From the NCBI GenBank assembly GCA_009919365.1, contig RGBZ01000026.1, positions 1-9,847 of the forward strand: a DNA stretch of 9,847 nt, given 5' to 3'. Position numbers and translations under genes: made by a program. Positions 1 to 7,336 of the stretch are shown in pieces. The notes under the pieces are model-generated. The model saw only the letters and a list, made by a program, of their open reading frames with translations. It did no database searches and was not told the origin of the DNA. The DNA comes from a bacterium (lineage in GTDB: Bacteria; Chloroflexota; Limnocylindria; Limnocylindrales; Limnocylindraceae). Each line of letters starts with the position of its first letter. Positions within the stretch are counted from its first letter, which is position 1.

Positions 1-1
1 C

Positions 2-1252
2 CATACGGTCTTCACGATTCACACCCCCGTCTCAGCCGGCAATGAGAAGTTCGCCGTTGACCTCGTGCGCCGCGTTGTTGGGCCACTCTGTGACGGCACC
101 GGTGAAGCCGACGCCGGCGGCGTACCGCTGCAACGCATGCTTGATCTCGCCGTTGGCGCTGAGGGCGATCGTGGTGCCTTCGATTTGACCGCCCTCTCAC
201 TTCGACTGAGCGTTGGCGCGAACGCCGTGAGCAAGCTGCACGCGGAGACGGCGAACAACACCTGGTCACCAGTCATCACCAACAAGATCCTTGGGATCAC
301 CAATGGGGTGCACATGCCAACCTGGGTAGGGCGCGAGACGCGCGTCGTCTACGAGCAGTTCCTGAACGCCGACCTCGATCGACTCGACACCGATGGACCA
401 GAGGCGGCAGGCTTCTGGGAGCGCCTCGGCGGCGTTGACGCGCGCGCCTGGTGGGATGCGCATGGTCGACAGAAGGTGGCGCTCGGAGAGTTCTTGCGTG
501 ACTCCATCCGCCGACAGCTCGGGCGACACGGCGAGGCGCCCGACGCCCTTCGCGAGGCAGACCACTACTTTGATCCCAACGTTCTGACGATCGGCTTCGC
601 TCGCCGCTTCGCGACCTATAAGCGCGCTAATCTCCTCTTCACCGATATCGAGCGCCTCACCCGCATTTTGAGCAACAGCGATCGACCGGTGCAGATTGTG
701 TTTGCGGGCAAGGCCCACCCTTCCGACCGCGCCGGCCAAGAGGTGATTCGCGACATCTGGGAGAAGAGCCGTACCGACGCGTTCCGTGGGCGCATCTTTG
801 TCATGGAGGATTACGACATGCGCACCACGCGCTACCTCGTTGCCGGCTGCGATGTCTGGCTCAACACGCCACGACGACCACTAGAGGCATCGGGTACCTC
901 AGGGATGAAGGCCTCGGCGAACGGAGCGGTGAACGTCTCGATTCTCGACGGCTGGTGGGACGAGGGGTACACCGGGACCAACGGCTTTGCGATTGGCGAC
1001 ACCTCGATCAACCCAGACGACGCGGCGCAGGACGCGGCCGACGCCGAGAGCCTCTATCGGATCCTCGAGAACGAGGTTGTGCCGCGCTACTACGATCGCG
1101 GTGCCGATGGGCTGCCTGCCGCCTGGCTTGACCTGGCGCGCGCATCGATCGGCAGCACCCTCTGGCGCTTCAGCACCACCCGAATGCTCCATGAGTACTG
1201 CGAGCAGCTCTATCTTCCCGCCGCCGCCCCACAAACGGGGGCTCACCGCTAA
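2..1252 (+). CDS. glgP: Alpha-glucan (glycogen/maltodextrin) phosphorylase, GT35, 5'-truncated by window edge
   Basis: This PLP-dependent enzyme phosphorolyses alpha-1,4-glucans from the non-reducing end to give glucose-1-phosphate in the cytoplasm. The reading frame is open from base 2, where it reads HTVFTIHTPVSAGNEKF, a block typical of bacterial phosphorylases. The GTG at 65 is therefore internal and the real start lies outside the window. Counting from that GTG codon, the visible blocks are VSKLHAE (about residues 55-61), GITNGVHMPTW (77-87), TIGFARRFATYKRAN (175-189) and the PLP-site block EASGTSGMKASANG (274-287). The Schiff-base lysine should be K282, codon 908-910. These blocks fit the shorter Thermotoga-like 'alpha-glucan family phosphorylase' branch rather than the long muscle/E. 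coli type. The GH57 gene follows after 9 nt, so the two are probably co-transcribed. Family assignment is certain; substrate preference (glycogen versus maltodextrin) cannot be read here. Confidence 0.95.
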   Translation, partial: HTVFTIHTPVSAGNEKFAVDLVRRVVGPLCDGTGEADAGGVPLQRMLDLAVGAEGDRGAFDLTALSLRLSVGANAVSKLHAETANNTWSPVITNKILGITNGVHMPTWVGRETRVVYEQFLNADLDRLDTDGPEAAGFWERLGGVDARAWWDAHGRQKVALGEFLRDSIRRQLGRHGEAPDALREADHYFDPNVLTIGFARRFATYKRANLLFTDIERLTRILSNSDRPVQIVFAGKAHPSDRAGQEVIRDIWEKSRTDAFRGRIFVMEDYDMRTTRYLVAGCDVWLNTPRRPLEASGTSGMKASANGAVNVSILDGWWDEGYTGTNGFAIGDTSINPDDAAQDAADAESLYRILENEVVPRYYDRGADGLPAAWLDLARASIGSTLWRFSTTRMLHEYCEQLYLPAAAPQTGAHR

Positions 1253-1261
1253 CCTCTCCCC

Positions 1262-3454
1262 ATGAGTAGCAGGAACGCACCCCGCCGAATCTCGCTCGCC
1301 CTCACCCTGCATAACCATCAGCCGGTCGGCAATTTTGGCTGGGTTTTCGACGAGATCTACGAGAAGGCCTATCTGCCGATGATCGAGGCGTTAGAGCGCC
1401 ACCCGAAGGTTCGACTCTCGCTTCATTACACGGGCCCACTCCTTGAGTGGTTCGCCGCCGCGCATCCGGAGTTCCTCACGCGGGTGCGCGCACTCGTCGA
1501 GCGCGGTCAGGTGGAGATCGTTGGCGGCGGACTCTACGAGCCGATCCTCGCCTCACTCCCCGCCGCCGATCGCGTTGCGCAGCTGCGACGCATGCGCGAG
1601 CGCATCAAGGAGCTCGTTGGCGTTGCGCCACAGGGCGCCTGGCTCGCCGAGCGCGTCTGGGAGCCATCCCTCCCAGCGGCACTGCACGATGGCGGCTATC
1701 GCTGGACGATCCTCGATGACGCCCACTTCCGCGCCGCCGCCATCCCAGAAGATGCACTCTGGGGCGCCTACCTCACCGAAGACGAGGGGAAGCCGCTCAC
1801 CGTCTTCGGCACCGAGCAGGGGCTTCGCTATCGCATCCCCTTCGGCACAGTTGAGAGCGTGATTGAGTATCTGCGCGAACATGCCACCCCCGAGGGCGAG
1901 CGAATCGGCACGATGGGCGACGACGGTGAGAAGTTTGGCTCATGGCCGACCACCTGGGATCACTGCTGGGGCGAAGGTCAGTGGGTCGAGAAGTTCTTCA
2001 CCGCCCTTGAGACGAACGCGGACTGGCTCACCACCACCACGCCATCGCGCTGGCTCGACGAGCGCGGGCCGATCGGTCGTGTCTATCTGCCGACCTCGTC
2101 GTACGCCGAGATGGGTGACTGGGTGTTGCCCCCAGAAGAGTCACAGGTCTTTGGGCCGATGCTGCATGCGGCTCAGGATGAGAAGAGCCCCGCGGCGCGC
2201 TACCTACGGGGAGGCTTCTGGCGTAACTTCCAGGTGAAGTACACCGAGATCAACGATCTTCATAAGCAGATGCTACGGACCAGCGCCAAGGTTGCCGCCA
2301 TGCCAGCAGGTGCCGAGCGGCTCGCCGCCGAGGATCACCTGCACCGCGGTCAGTCGAATGACTGCTACTGGCATGGGCTCTTCGGGGGGGTCTACATCAC
2401 GCACATGCGCCTCGCCACGTTCGAGCACCTGATCGCCGCCGAAGATATTGCCGACGGAACTTACCGGCGCACAAGCGCAGGCGCAGCACTGCCGGCACTC
2501 TTGGCCGACCTTGACCTCGATGGCGCGACTGAGATTCAGCTTGCAAATGCTGGCGCGCGACTTCAGATTGACCCATCCGAAGGTGGCGCGATCACCTCGT
2601 TTGACCTGCGCGCGCCACACCATGCTCTGCTCGCCGTCATGCGCCGGCGCCCCGAGGCGTATCACGAGAAGCTACGCGGACATGCAGCAGCCGAGGCAGC
2701 TGGCACATCGGCGAGCGCGAAGAGCAAAAGCGGTGGGGTTGCATCGATTCACGATATCGTCTCGGTGAAAGAGCCAGGCTTGGCGGCGAAGCTGCAGTAC
2801 GACGACTATGAGCGTCGCTCCGCGCTGCTTCGCCTTTACCCTGCTGGCACAAGTGGTCGCGCGATTGCCGATGGCACTGCAACGACAATCGGCAACCTTG
2901 CCTCAACACCTTGGGCCCTGACGAAGCACGACGATCGCAGCGCAACGCTCATCACCACGCAGCAGATTGGGAGTACAACCGTTACAGCGACGCGAATGAT
3001 TCGACTGGCTGGCGGTCGCATGGATCCAACCCTCACCGTCGAGACGACCCTGGCGCAGACTGGCGGTCCCGCCCTCAGCGTCGTGCTAGATGAGGAGTGG
3101 AACGTGATGCTGCTTGGGGGCGGTGGCAATCCCGCCGCACACTGGACGGTGTCGGGCGTGCGCACTGCGCATGACGCACCGGGTGAAGCGCTCGTCGGCA
3201 CTCAGATCAGCTCCGGTAACGACTACCTCGGAATTGTACTTACGACGAACAGCGCGCCGCAGGCGGCGGCTGCGTGGGCACCGATCGAAACGATCTCCAA
3301 CTCCGAGGGGGGCTTCGAGCGCGTCTATCAGGGGAGCTCACTCCACTTGATGCGCGCGATTGAACTACTCCCTGGCACAACCATTACGGTGCGCACCGAG
3401 CACGCCTGCGGCCTGAGCCGTGACATCACCGCCGAGGAGGGTCTCCCCTCCTAA
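1262..3454 (+). CDS. GH57 alpha-amylase / 4-alpha-glucanotransferase with DUF1925-DUF1926 C-terminal regions
   Basis: This glycoside hydrolase family 57 enzyme (730 aa) acts on alpha-1,4-glucans with retention, by hydrolysis and/or transfer of maltooligosaccharides. The catalytic barrel begins with HNHQP at residues 17-21. The nucleophile motif WLAERVWEP places the catalytic Glu at E130. The acid/base region MGDDGEKFG has the Asp pair D220/D221. The block YTEINDLHKQML (327-338) and CYWHGLFGGVYITHMR (368-383) match the helical DUF1925 region, and about 410-725 is a beta-rich DUF1926 domain. This layout is that of the Thermococcus litoralis 4-alpha-glucanotransferase type. A low-complexity Ala/Ser/Lys stretch at about 472-490 looks like an insertion in the DUF1926 region. 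The ATG lies 9 nt after the phosphorylase stop. It has no Shine-Dalgarno, which suggests translational coupling. There is no signal peptide, so it should act on intracellular glycogen. Transferase versus amylase activity is not decidable from sequence. Confidence 0.93.
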   Translation: MSSRNAPRRISLALTLHNHQPVGNFGWVFDEIYEKAYLPMIEALERHPKVRLSLHYTGPLLEWFAAAHPEFLTRVRALVERGQVEIVGGGLYEPILASLPAADRVAQLRRMRERIKELVGVAPQGAWLAERVWEPSLPAALHDGGYRWTILDDAHFRAAAIPEDALWGAYLTEDEGKPLTVFGTEQGLRYRIPFGTVESVIEYLREHATPEGERIGTMGDDGEKFGSWPTTWDHCWGEGQWVEKFFTALETNADWLTTTTPSRWLDERGPIGRVYLPTSSYAEMGDWVLPPEESQVFGPMLHAAQDEKSPAARYLRGGFWRNFQVKYTEINDLHKQMLRTSAKVAAMPAGAERLAAEDHLHRGQSNDCYWHGLFGGVYITHMRLATFEHLIAAEDIADGTYRRTSAGAALPALLADLDLDGATEIQLANAGARLQIDPSEGGAITSFDLRAPHHALLAVMRRRPEAYHEKLRGHAAAEAAGTSASAKSKSGGVASIHDIVSVKEPGLAAKLQYDDYERRSALLRLYPAGTSGRAIADGTATTIGNLASTPWALTKHDDRSATLITTQQIGSTTVTATRMIRLAGGRMDPTLTVETTLAQTGGPALSVVLDEEWNVMLLGGGGNPAAHWTVSGVRTAHDAPGEALVGTQISSGNDYLGIVLTTNSAPQAAAAWAPIETISNSEGGFERVYQGSSLHLMRAIELLPGTTITVRTEHACGLSRDITAEEGLPS

Positions 3455-3459
3455 TCAAC

Positions 3460-3480
3460 CTACTCGGCGAGGCCGAGTAG
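3460..3480. terminator. Perfect hairpin at a convergent gene junction, possible bidirectional terminator
   Basis: CTACTCGGC (3460-3468) and its exact reverse complement GCCGAGTAG (3472-3480) flank the 3-nt loop GAG. The hairpin lies just after the stop of the GH57 gene and includes the last codons and stop of the opposing DUF885 gene. No T-tract follows on either strand, so intrinsic termination is only a possibility. The hairpin could instead protect transcript 3' ends. Confidence 0.5.
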
Positions 3481-5250
3481 TCGCTCGAGGAGTGGGATCG
3501 GTGGCGTGCCATGCGAGAGCACTGCCCGAAGGTGCTTCGGTCGGGAGAAGCCTGGCGTCTCCACACGGTTCCCCGGCAGGTCTGCGCCGTCAACGTGTGC
3601 AACCGGTCCGCCAGCGGCACGCCGTGCACGATCTTCGACCTCCCAGCATCCCATCGAGCCCACGAAGTAGGTCGGCAGCTGCGTCGAGGTGAGGCGCGCA
3701 CGAAGATACTTCGACTTCGCCTCCGTCTCCTCCTGCCAGCTCTGGCCAACCATCAGGTTGAGTGCCCACGCCTCATCTCTACCGTCGGCATGGATGCCCG
3801 CATCGAGGAGCGCGTTGGCAATACAGCGGAGATAAAACTTCCAGTGCACCAGTTCCAGCGCGAGGTCGCCGTCGCCAAACCCTTCGTCGAGCATTACCTG
3901 GGTAACGTAGACGGCCCACCCTTCGGCGAATACACCAGAACCAAATGCGGCACGGAGTGGGCGTGGCGTCTGGTTTGCAGCCGCCAGCTGCAGGTAGTGA
4001 CCCGGGATCGCCTCATGAATCGCGAGGAGCGCCAACATGCGGTTGTTGTCTTCGCGCATCTTCGACTCAACCTGTTCTGGCGTGGCGTCATCGGGGGCTG
4101 GTGTCACATAGAAGAAGCTCTTCTCGCCGCGATCAAGGGGGCCGGGTGCATCAAGGAATGCGCCAGCGTAGGCGCGCAGAAAGAGTGGCGTCCACATGAT
4201 CTCGAGCGGCTCCTTCGGCAAATCAACAAGTCCTGTTCTGCGGATGAACTCCTCGCATCGTGCCGTCTCAGCACGCGAGCGATCAAGCATCTCTTCCGGG
4301 GCACAGTGGTCGCCACCGATCGAGTGCAGCACCTCGGCAACGAGCTTCGAGCGGTCGCCGTTCAATGCGGCAGCCGCCCCCTCCCCGAGCCACTCTGGTG
4401 CAATTTGCTGGGCGATAGCGATCATGCGCGCGCGAACCGCAGCGAACTCCTGTTCACCCTTAGCGGCAATCGCAGCACGGTCGTGTGATCCGAAGAGGGT
4501 GTGGCGCAAGGCGCGGTCGTAGAGAGCCGCGCCGTAACGCCCCTCGCCAGAACTCTTTGGAAGCACCTCGCGCTGCAGTCGCTCAATGAATTGATGAGTT
4601 GCAGCGATGGCAGCATCGGCCGGACCGCGGAGGATTTCGCCGTAAGTTGCCACTCCAAGCTCAGCGAGCTCGGTGATTCCGGGCGCTTGCGCGATCGCCG
4701 TCTCGGTATGCAGACGACTGACCGGCCGCGGAGGGAGCGTGACCGTGCCCGTTGGTAGAAGTTCGCCGCCGCGCCGCGGTGCGCCATCATCGGCGGGAAC
4801 GCGAAGTGCGGGGAGGCCGGTGAGGTCAACAACGGCGGCATCAAGAAGGGTGGGGATCTGCGAAAGCCGGCTGGCGAGGTCGCTGGCGCGGCGCTCTGGA
4901 GTGCCGAAGCCACGTGCGATCAAGGGGAATAGCCCGCTGCCAATGACAGAGACGGTATGGAGCGCATCCCACGTCTCGGGCTGTACCTCCTGCAGCTCGA
5001 ATCGGATCGCACGAATGGTGCCAAGGACCAGGTCACGATCGCAGAGATCGTCGGGGGTGAGGCTCGACGCTGGGATGGCGACCAGCCGTCCCTCTTCGTG
5101 GTCGCACCAGGCCAGCCGCTCGGCACGACCCGTGCTCCCGGGCACGCCCCACGAGCCGTCGTGATCGTGAACGCCCATCCCTGTGGCGGCTACGGGGTGT
5201 AGCGCCGCGAAGCGAGCAAGGAGTCCGGCGGCGTCGAGGGCATCAATCAT
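3460..5250 (-). CDS. DUF885 family protein, predicted zinc-metallopeptidase fold
   Basis: This is a 596-aa DUF885 family protein, a family placed in the gluzincin-like peptidase MA clan but biochemically little characterised. Numbering from the ATG at 5250, the metal-site motif HEAIPGHYLQ is at residues 412-421 (H412, E413, H418), and the probable third ligand is the Glu of EGWAVYV at about 443. The C-terminal block with LPTYFVGSM is also typical of the family. The length matches full-size DUF885 members, and no signal peptide or membrane segment is visible, so it is probably cytoplasmic. A GTG at 5283 would add 11 residues. I prefer the ATG because a -35/-10 pair sits just before it, and because the longer form would overlap the divergent gene. 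The gene is divergent from the NTF2-like gene and convergent with GH57. The substrate is unknown; an aminopeptidase or carboxypeptidase role is inference from the motif. Confidence 0.88.
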   Translation of the reverse strand: MIDALDAAGLLARFAALHPVAATGMGVHDHDGSWGVPGSTGRAERLAWCDHEEGRLVAIPASSLTPDDLCDRDLVLGTIRAIRFELQEVQPETWDALHTVSVIGSGLFPLIARGFGTPERRASDLASRLSQIPTLLDAAVVDLTGLPALRVPADDGAPRRGGELLPTGTVTLPPRPVSRLHTETAIAQAPGITELAELGVATYGEILRGPADAAIAATHQFIERLQREVLPKSSGEGRYGAALYDRALRHTLFGSHDRAAIAAKGEQEFAAVRARMIAIAQQIAPEWLGEGAAAALNGDRSKLVAEVLHSIGGDHCAPEEMLDRSRAETARCEEFIRRTGLVDLPKEPLEIMWTPLFLRAYAGAFLDAPGPLDRGEKSFFYVTPAPDDATPEQVESKMREDNNRMLALLAIHEAIPGHYLQLAAANQTPRPLRAAFGSGVFAEGWAVYVTQVMLDEGFGDGDLALELVHWKFYLRCIANALLDAGIHADGRDEAWALNLMVGQSWQEETEAKSKYLRARLTSTQLPTYFVGSMGCWEVEDRARRAAGGPVAHVDGADLPGNRVETPGFSRPKHLRAVLSHGTPPIPLLERLLGLAE

Positions 5251-5257
5251 CGTCGGC

Positions 5258-5285
5258 AGGGTACCATCAGCATATGGGTGCACAA
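5258..5285 (-). promoter_or_regulatory. Probable promoter of the DUF885 gene (TTGTGC-16-TACCCT), leaderless
   Basis: On the minus strand, TTGTGC (plus 5280-5285) is followed by a 16-nt spacer and TACCCT (plus 5258-5263). Seven nt then separate the -10 box from the ATG at 5250. That spacing puts transcription start at or next to the A of ATG, so the mRNA would be leaderless. No Shine-Dalgarno is present. Confidence 0.5.
5262..5267 (+). promoter_or_regulatory. Probable -10 box (TACCAT) of the NTF2-like gene, leaderless
   Basis: TACCAT fits the TANNNT -10 consensus and lies 6 nt before the ATG at 5274, again the spacing expected of a leaderless transcript. No convincing -35 is visible. The box shares GTAC with the opposing -10 box, so RNA polymerase could not open both promoters at once. 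Confidence 0.4.
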
Positions 5286-5609
5286 GAAACGACCGACGCC
5301 TTCTTCGAGCTGCTGAATGCGGATGACCGCGCGGGCGCCCTCAGGCTGATCGATGAGCGCGTCGAGATGCGCGTGCATGTTGCCGAGAGCGTGCAGCTCT
5401 TGAAGGGCCACGAACGCGTTGGTGGCTGGTTCCTGCGAGCCGATAAGGGCTTGCGCATGATTCCAGGCGAAGTCAAGGACACTGGCGCGCAGGTGGAGTG
5501 CGACATCTTGGTCGTGCGACCCGGATCGAAAAGCAGCAAGATTGACGCGACGATCAAGGTCGAAGCCGGCAAGATCACTGCGATCAACTTTTCGCCGCGC
5601 GACCGCTAG
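5274..5609 (+). CDS. Small NTF2-like (SnoaL-like) fold protein, function unknown
   Basis: This is a 111-aa soluble protein with the pattern of a nuclear-transport-factor-2/SnoaL-like alpha+beta cone. N-terminal helices (TDAFFELLNADD, then a second helix around AGALRLI) precede the strand EMRVHV. The middle block with LLKGHERVGGWF resembles the 'G...I..ff' segment common in these proteins, and alternating strands (QVECDILVVR, KIDATIKVEAGKITAI) form the C-terminal sheet. Length is normal for the fold. These proteins may be isomerases, cyclases, dehydratases or simple ligand binders, and no catalytic Asp/His pair can be assigned with confidence. The ATG is chosen because a TANNNT box lies 6 nt upstream. 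It is transcribed divergently from the DUF885 gene with 23 bp between starts and converges on the LysM gene with a 12-bp gap. Confidence 0.72.
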   Translation: MGAQETTDAFFELLNADDRAGALRLIDERVEMRVHVAESVQLLKGHERVGGWFLRADKGLRMIPGEVKDTGAQVECDILVVRPGSKSSKIDATIKVEAGKITAINFSPRDR

Positions 5610-5621
5610 GCGCCATCTCCC

Positions 5622-6464
5622 CTACGGGCTGGGTGAGTTAACCACGTCGGGAATCACTTGCGGAATGATGAGCTCCTGGCCCGCGTAGATCGTCAGTGAC
5701 TGTCGATCTATTGCCGGATTTGCACTCAGGATGACATCAATACTGACTTGGTAGATCCCAGCAATCCTCCCCAACGTATCGCCCGACTTCACGCGGTAGA
5801 GCACCGACTCGGGTGCGGACGTCGCGGTTGGCGACGGACTGGCGTCACTGGTCGGCACGGCGCTCGGAGTTGGCGTCGCTGTGACACCAGCGATGAATCC
5901 GTTGACCCCCTTCAAAATTGTCGGCAGGGAGAAAAGCACCACTGCGGCAAGAACGAGTAACGCGGCGGCACCTTGAGTGCCCCCTGGGATCCTCGGAAGT
6001 CGCAGGGCCGCACGAGGTGCCTCATCATCCATTGTGCGTCGCTTATGCAGAGGCACAACGCGTGCGCGCTCCTCTTCGGATGGGCTCAACGCGAAGGCTG
6101 GGTCAGCCGGCGTCGGCGCCGTGGACCAGATACTCCCCTCAGGGAGTTCGTCGTGCGCGGCAGGTACCTCATCGCTGCCGAGCGTTGCCGCAGCAAGATC
6201 GACTGGGGCACTCGCGGAAGGGGTGCCATACGGGAGCGACCGCGGAGCAGGAGCGTCGATTGTTTGCGCCGCCTCCCGAGAGGCCCATGCAAGAAAGATC
6301 GGGCACGCGGTAAAGGTGGGGGTGAGACAGGTCTCGCCCTGCCGCTGCAGATCAATCGGCTCTGCGGGGCGCTTTGCAAAACATGAGTGCGCAGCATTCG
6401 GCTGTGACGATCGTTTCGAAGAGTCCACACCGGTCGCAATGAATGGGCAAACGTTGGCGCTCAT
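5622..6464 (-). CDS. Single-pass membrane protein: N-terminal Cys4 module, TM helix, Ser/Thr/Pro linker, C-terminal LysM
   Basis: This 280-aa protein has four parts. The first ~60 residues carry four cysteines (C6, C28, C46, C54) in a compact arrangement: VCPFIA, HSCFA, ETCLTP, ACPIF. I recall closely similar modules at the start of LysM proteins in Chloroflexota; a zinc site, Fe-S cluster or disulfide role is not established. Residues ~65-160 are low-complexity and acidic, ending in a basic stretch (KRR at 141-143). A hydrophobic helix spans about 164-183. A Thr/Pro/Ser linker follows (about 196-218). The last part is a LysM domain, about 222-268, with YRVKSGDTLGRIA and the closing YAGQELIIP. 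The basic residues before the helix and the LysM after it predict N-in/C-out topology, so the Cys module would be cytoplasmic and LysM would bind cell-wall glycans. The ATG overlaps the stop of the acyltransferase gene (ATGA), indicating co-translation. Confidence 0.86.
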   Translation of the reverse strand: MSANVCPFIATGVDSSKRSSQPNAAHSCFAKRPAEPIDLQRQGETCLTPTFTACPIFLAWASREAAQTIDAPAPRSLPYGTPSASAPVDLAAATLGSDEVPAAHDELPEGSIWSTAPTPADPAFALSPSEEERARVVPLHKRRTMDDEAPRAALRLPRIPGGTQGAAALLVLAAVVLFSLPTILKGVNGFIAGVTATPTPSAVPTSDASPSPTATSAPESVLYRVKSGDTLGRIAGIYQVSIDVILSANPAIDRQSLTIYAGQELIIPQVIPDVVNSPSP

Positions 6465-7222
6465 GACGCCGATCCTACCCCCTCGCGCCAGATCGTCTCC
6501 ATGCGATCAGCAAGGGCGTCACTCCATGAAGCGGCAAAGGCCAACTCCTCCCGGCTCCCGGCCTCTGGGGCTGGGCGATCCGCGCATGGCGAGGAGTCCT
6601 CGAGTGCGATCACCTCAACACTCGGCAGGCCGAACCTGCGATTACGGAATCGGAAGATGATCGGAACGATCGGCACCCCTGTGCGCATGGCGATGAGTGC
6701 AGCGCCAGGGCGAAACTCCGCAAATCGATCAACAGGACCGCCAGTTCCGCCCTCCGGCATGACGCCGTAGTGTGCGCCAGCGGCGAAGACGGCGCTCGCC
6801 GCATTCAGATGCGTTTCAATTCCACTGGTGCCGCGCCAGACGGGAAGGAGGCCGCCGAGTCGCCGCAGCAGAGCGGAGCGCACGCGCCCACGACCGACAA
6901 TGAATGGTCCGAGGCCGAGCCACCAGATCCGCGGTGCTGCCGGGGCGGCGATGCCGAGCGCGAACGCTTCGTGATAGCGACGGTGGGGGGCACCAACAAG
7001 GATCCGTGATCCCGATGTGGCGAGGCGATCGAGCCCCACCGCGCGCACGCGCATCCCGAACACGCCGAGCACTACGCGCAGGGTGAGGCGTAGGGCTCGA
7101 TAGGAGGGACTCGCCTCCGCCCAGGGCTGGCGACCAAGCCATGCGACGCCCTCCCCTGCCGCAGGCGGGATCAGCGCATCTCGGCTGTACGAGCCGTAGG
7201 CCCGTACCTTTCGTTCGCTCAT
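6461..7222 (-). CDS. PlsC-like 1-acylglycerol-3-phosphate acyltransferase family protein (LPLAT superfamily)
   Basis: This 253-aa protein of the lysophospholipid acyltransferase superfamily would transfer an acyl chain to a glycerolipid or related acceptor at the membrane. Numbering from the ATG at 7222, the catalytic block is GAPHRRYHEAF with H80. The acidic residue of the usual HX4D motif is replaced by E85 (HX4E). The second substrate-binding block MPEGGTGGP (155-163) and the following FRPGAALIAMRTGVPIVPI region (about 170-188) are typical. A hydrophobic stretch around 45-57 could be a membrane-associating helix. An upstream GTG at 7279 would add 19 residues. I choose ATG 7222 because TAGGGT lies 8 nt before it and the extension looks non-homologous. 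It forms a two-gene unit with the LysM protein through an ATGA overlap. Acceptor and acyl donor cannot be read from the sequence. Confidence 0.85.
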   Translation of the reverse strand: MSERKVRAYGSYSRDALIPPAAGEGVAWLGRQPWAEASPSYRALRLTLRVVLGVFGMRVRAVGLDRLATSGSRILVGAPHRRYHEAFALGIAAPAAPRIWWLGLGPFIVGRGRVRSALLRRLGGLLPVWRGTSGIETHLNAASAVFAAGAHYGVMPEGGTGGPVDRFAEFRPGAALIAMRTGVPIVPIIFRFRNRRFGLPSVEVIALEDSSPCADRPAPEAGSREELAFAASWSDALADRMETIWREGVGSAS

Positions 7223-7230
7223 ATGGTGAA

Positions 7231-7236
7231 ACCCTA
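7231..7236 (-). promoter_or_regulatory. Probable -10 box (TAGGGT) of the acyltransferase-LysM unit
   Basis: On the minus strand TAGGGT lies 8 nt before the ATG at 7222, giving a leaderless or nearly leaderless mRNA. The same hexamer precedes the LLM gene near 9432. No -35 element is recognisable and no Shine-Dalgarno precedes the start. Confidence 0.4.
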
Positions 7237-7263
7237 CACGCTCGCACCCACCGCCACGCAGGG

Positions 7264-7292
7264 CTGCCACACGCCGCACAGTCCGCTACCGT
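7264..7292 (+). promoter_or_regulatory. Candidate promoter of the membrane protein-sodN-sodX operon (CTGCCA-17-TACCGT)
   Basis: CTGCCA (7264-7269, four of six matches to TTGACA) and TACCGT (7287-7292) are separated by exactly 17 nt. The expected transcription start near 7299 leaves a leader of about 38 nt before the chosen ATG at 7337. The 114-bp region between the divergent starts (7223-7336) holds this element and the opposing -10 box. I saw no clear palindromic operator for a nickel or redox regulator there. Confidence 0.4.
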
Positions 7293-7336
7293 ACAGAGAG
7301 GCGGCCACCATGGCCGCGCAGCAGAAAGGGGAGCAC

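Noticed and set aside
266..739. Minus-strand frame within the phosphorylase
   Set aside because: It is antisense to conserved GT35 blocks and has no independent support.
3511..4488. Long plus-strand open frame (325 codons) inside the DUF885 gene
   Set aside because: It is antisense to a gene with clear family motifs, its translation is Arg/Cys/His-rich with no recognisable domain, and it follows from high GC content.
5251..5283. GTG start at 5283 for the DUF885 gene
   Set aside because: It would place the start inside the divergent gene and upstream of the promoter pair; the ATG at 5250 fits the promoter spacing better.
5610..5621. Terminator between the NTF2-like and LysM genes
   Set aside because: Only 3-4 bp stems can be drawn in and around the 12-bp gap, which is too weak to call.
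5977..6660. 227-codon plus-strand frame across the LysM and acyltransferase genes
   Set aside because: It spans two recognised minus-strand genes, has Ser/Arg-rich composition and no domain. It is a shadow frame.
7223..7336. Longer N-terminus for the membrane protein (starts at 7223 or 7310)
   Set aside because: The extension from 7223 runs through the promoter region and is not membrane-like. The 7310 start remains possible but has a poorer ribosome-binding site than 7337.
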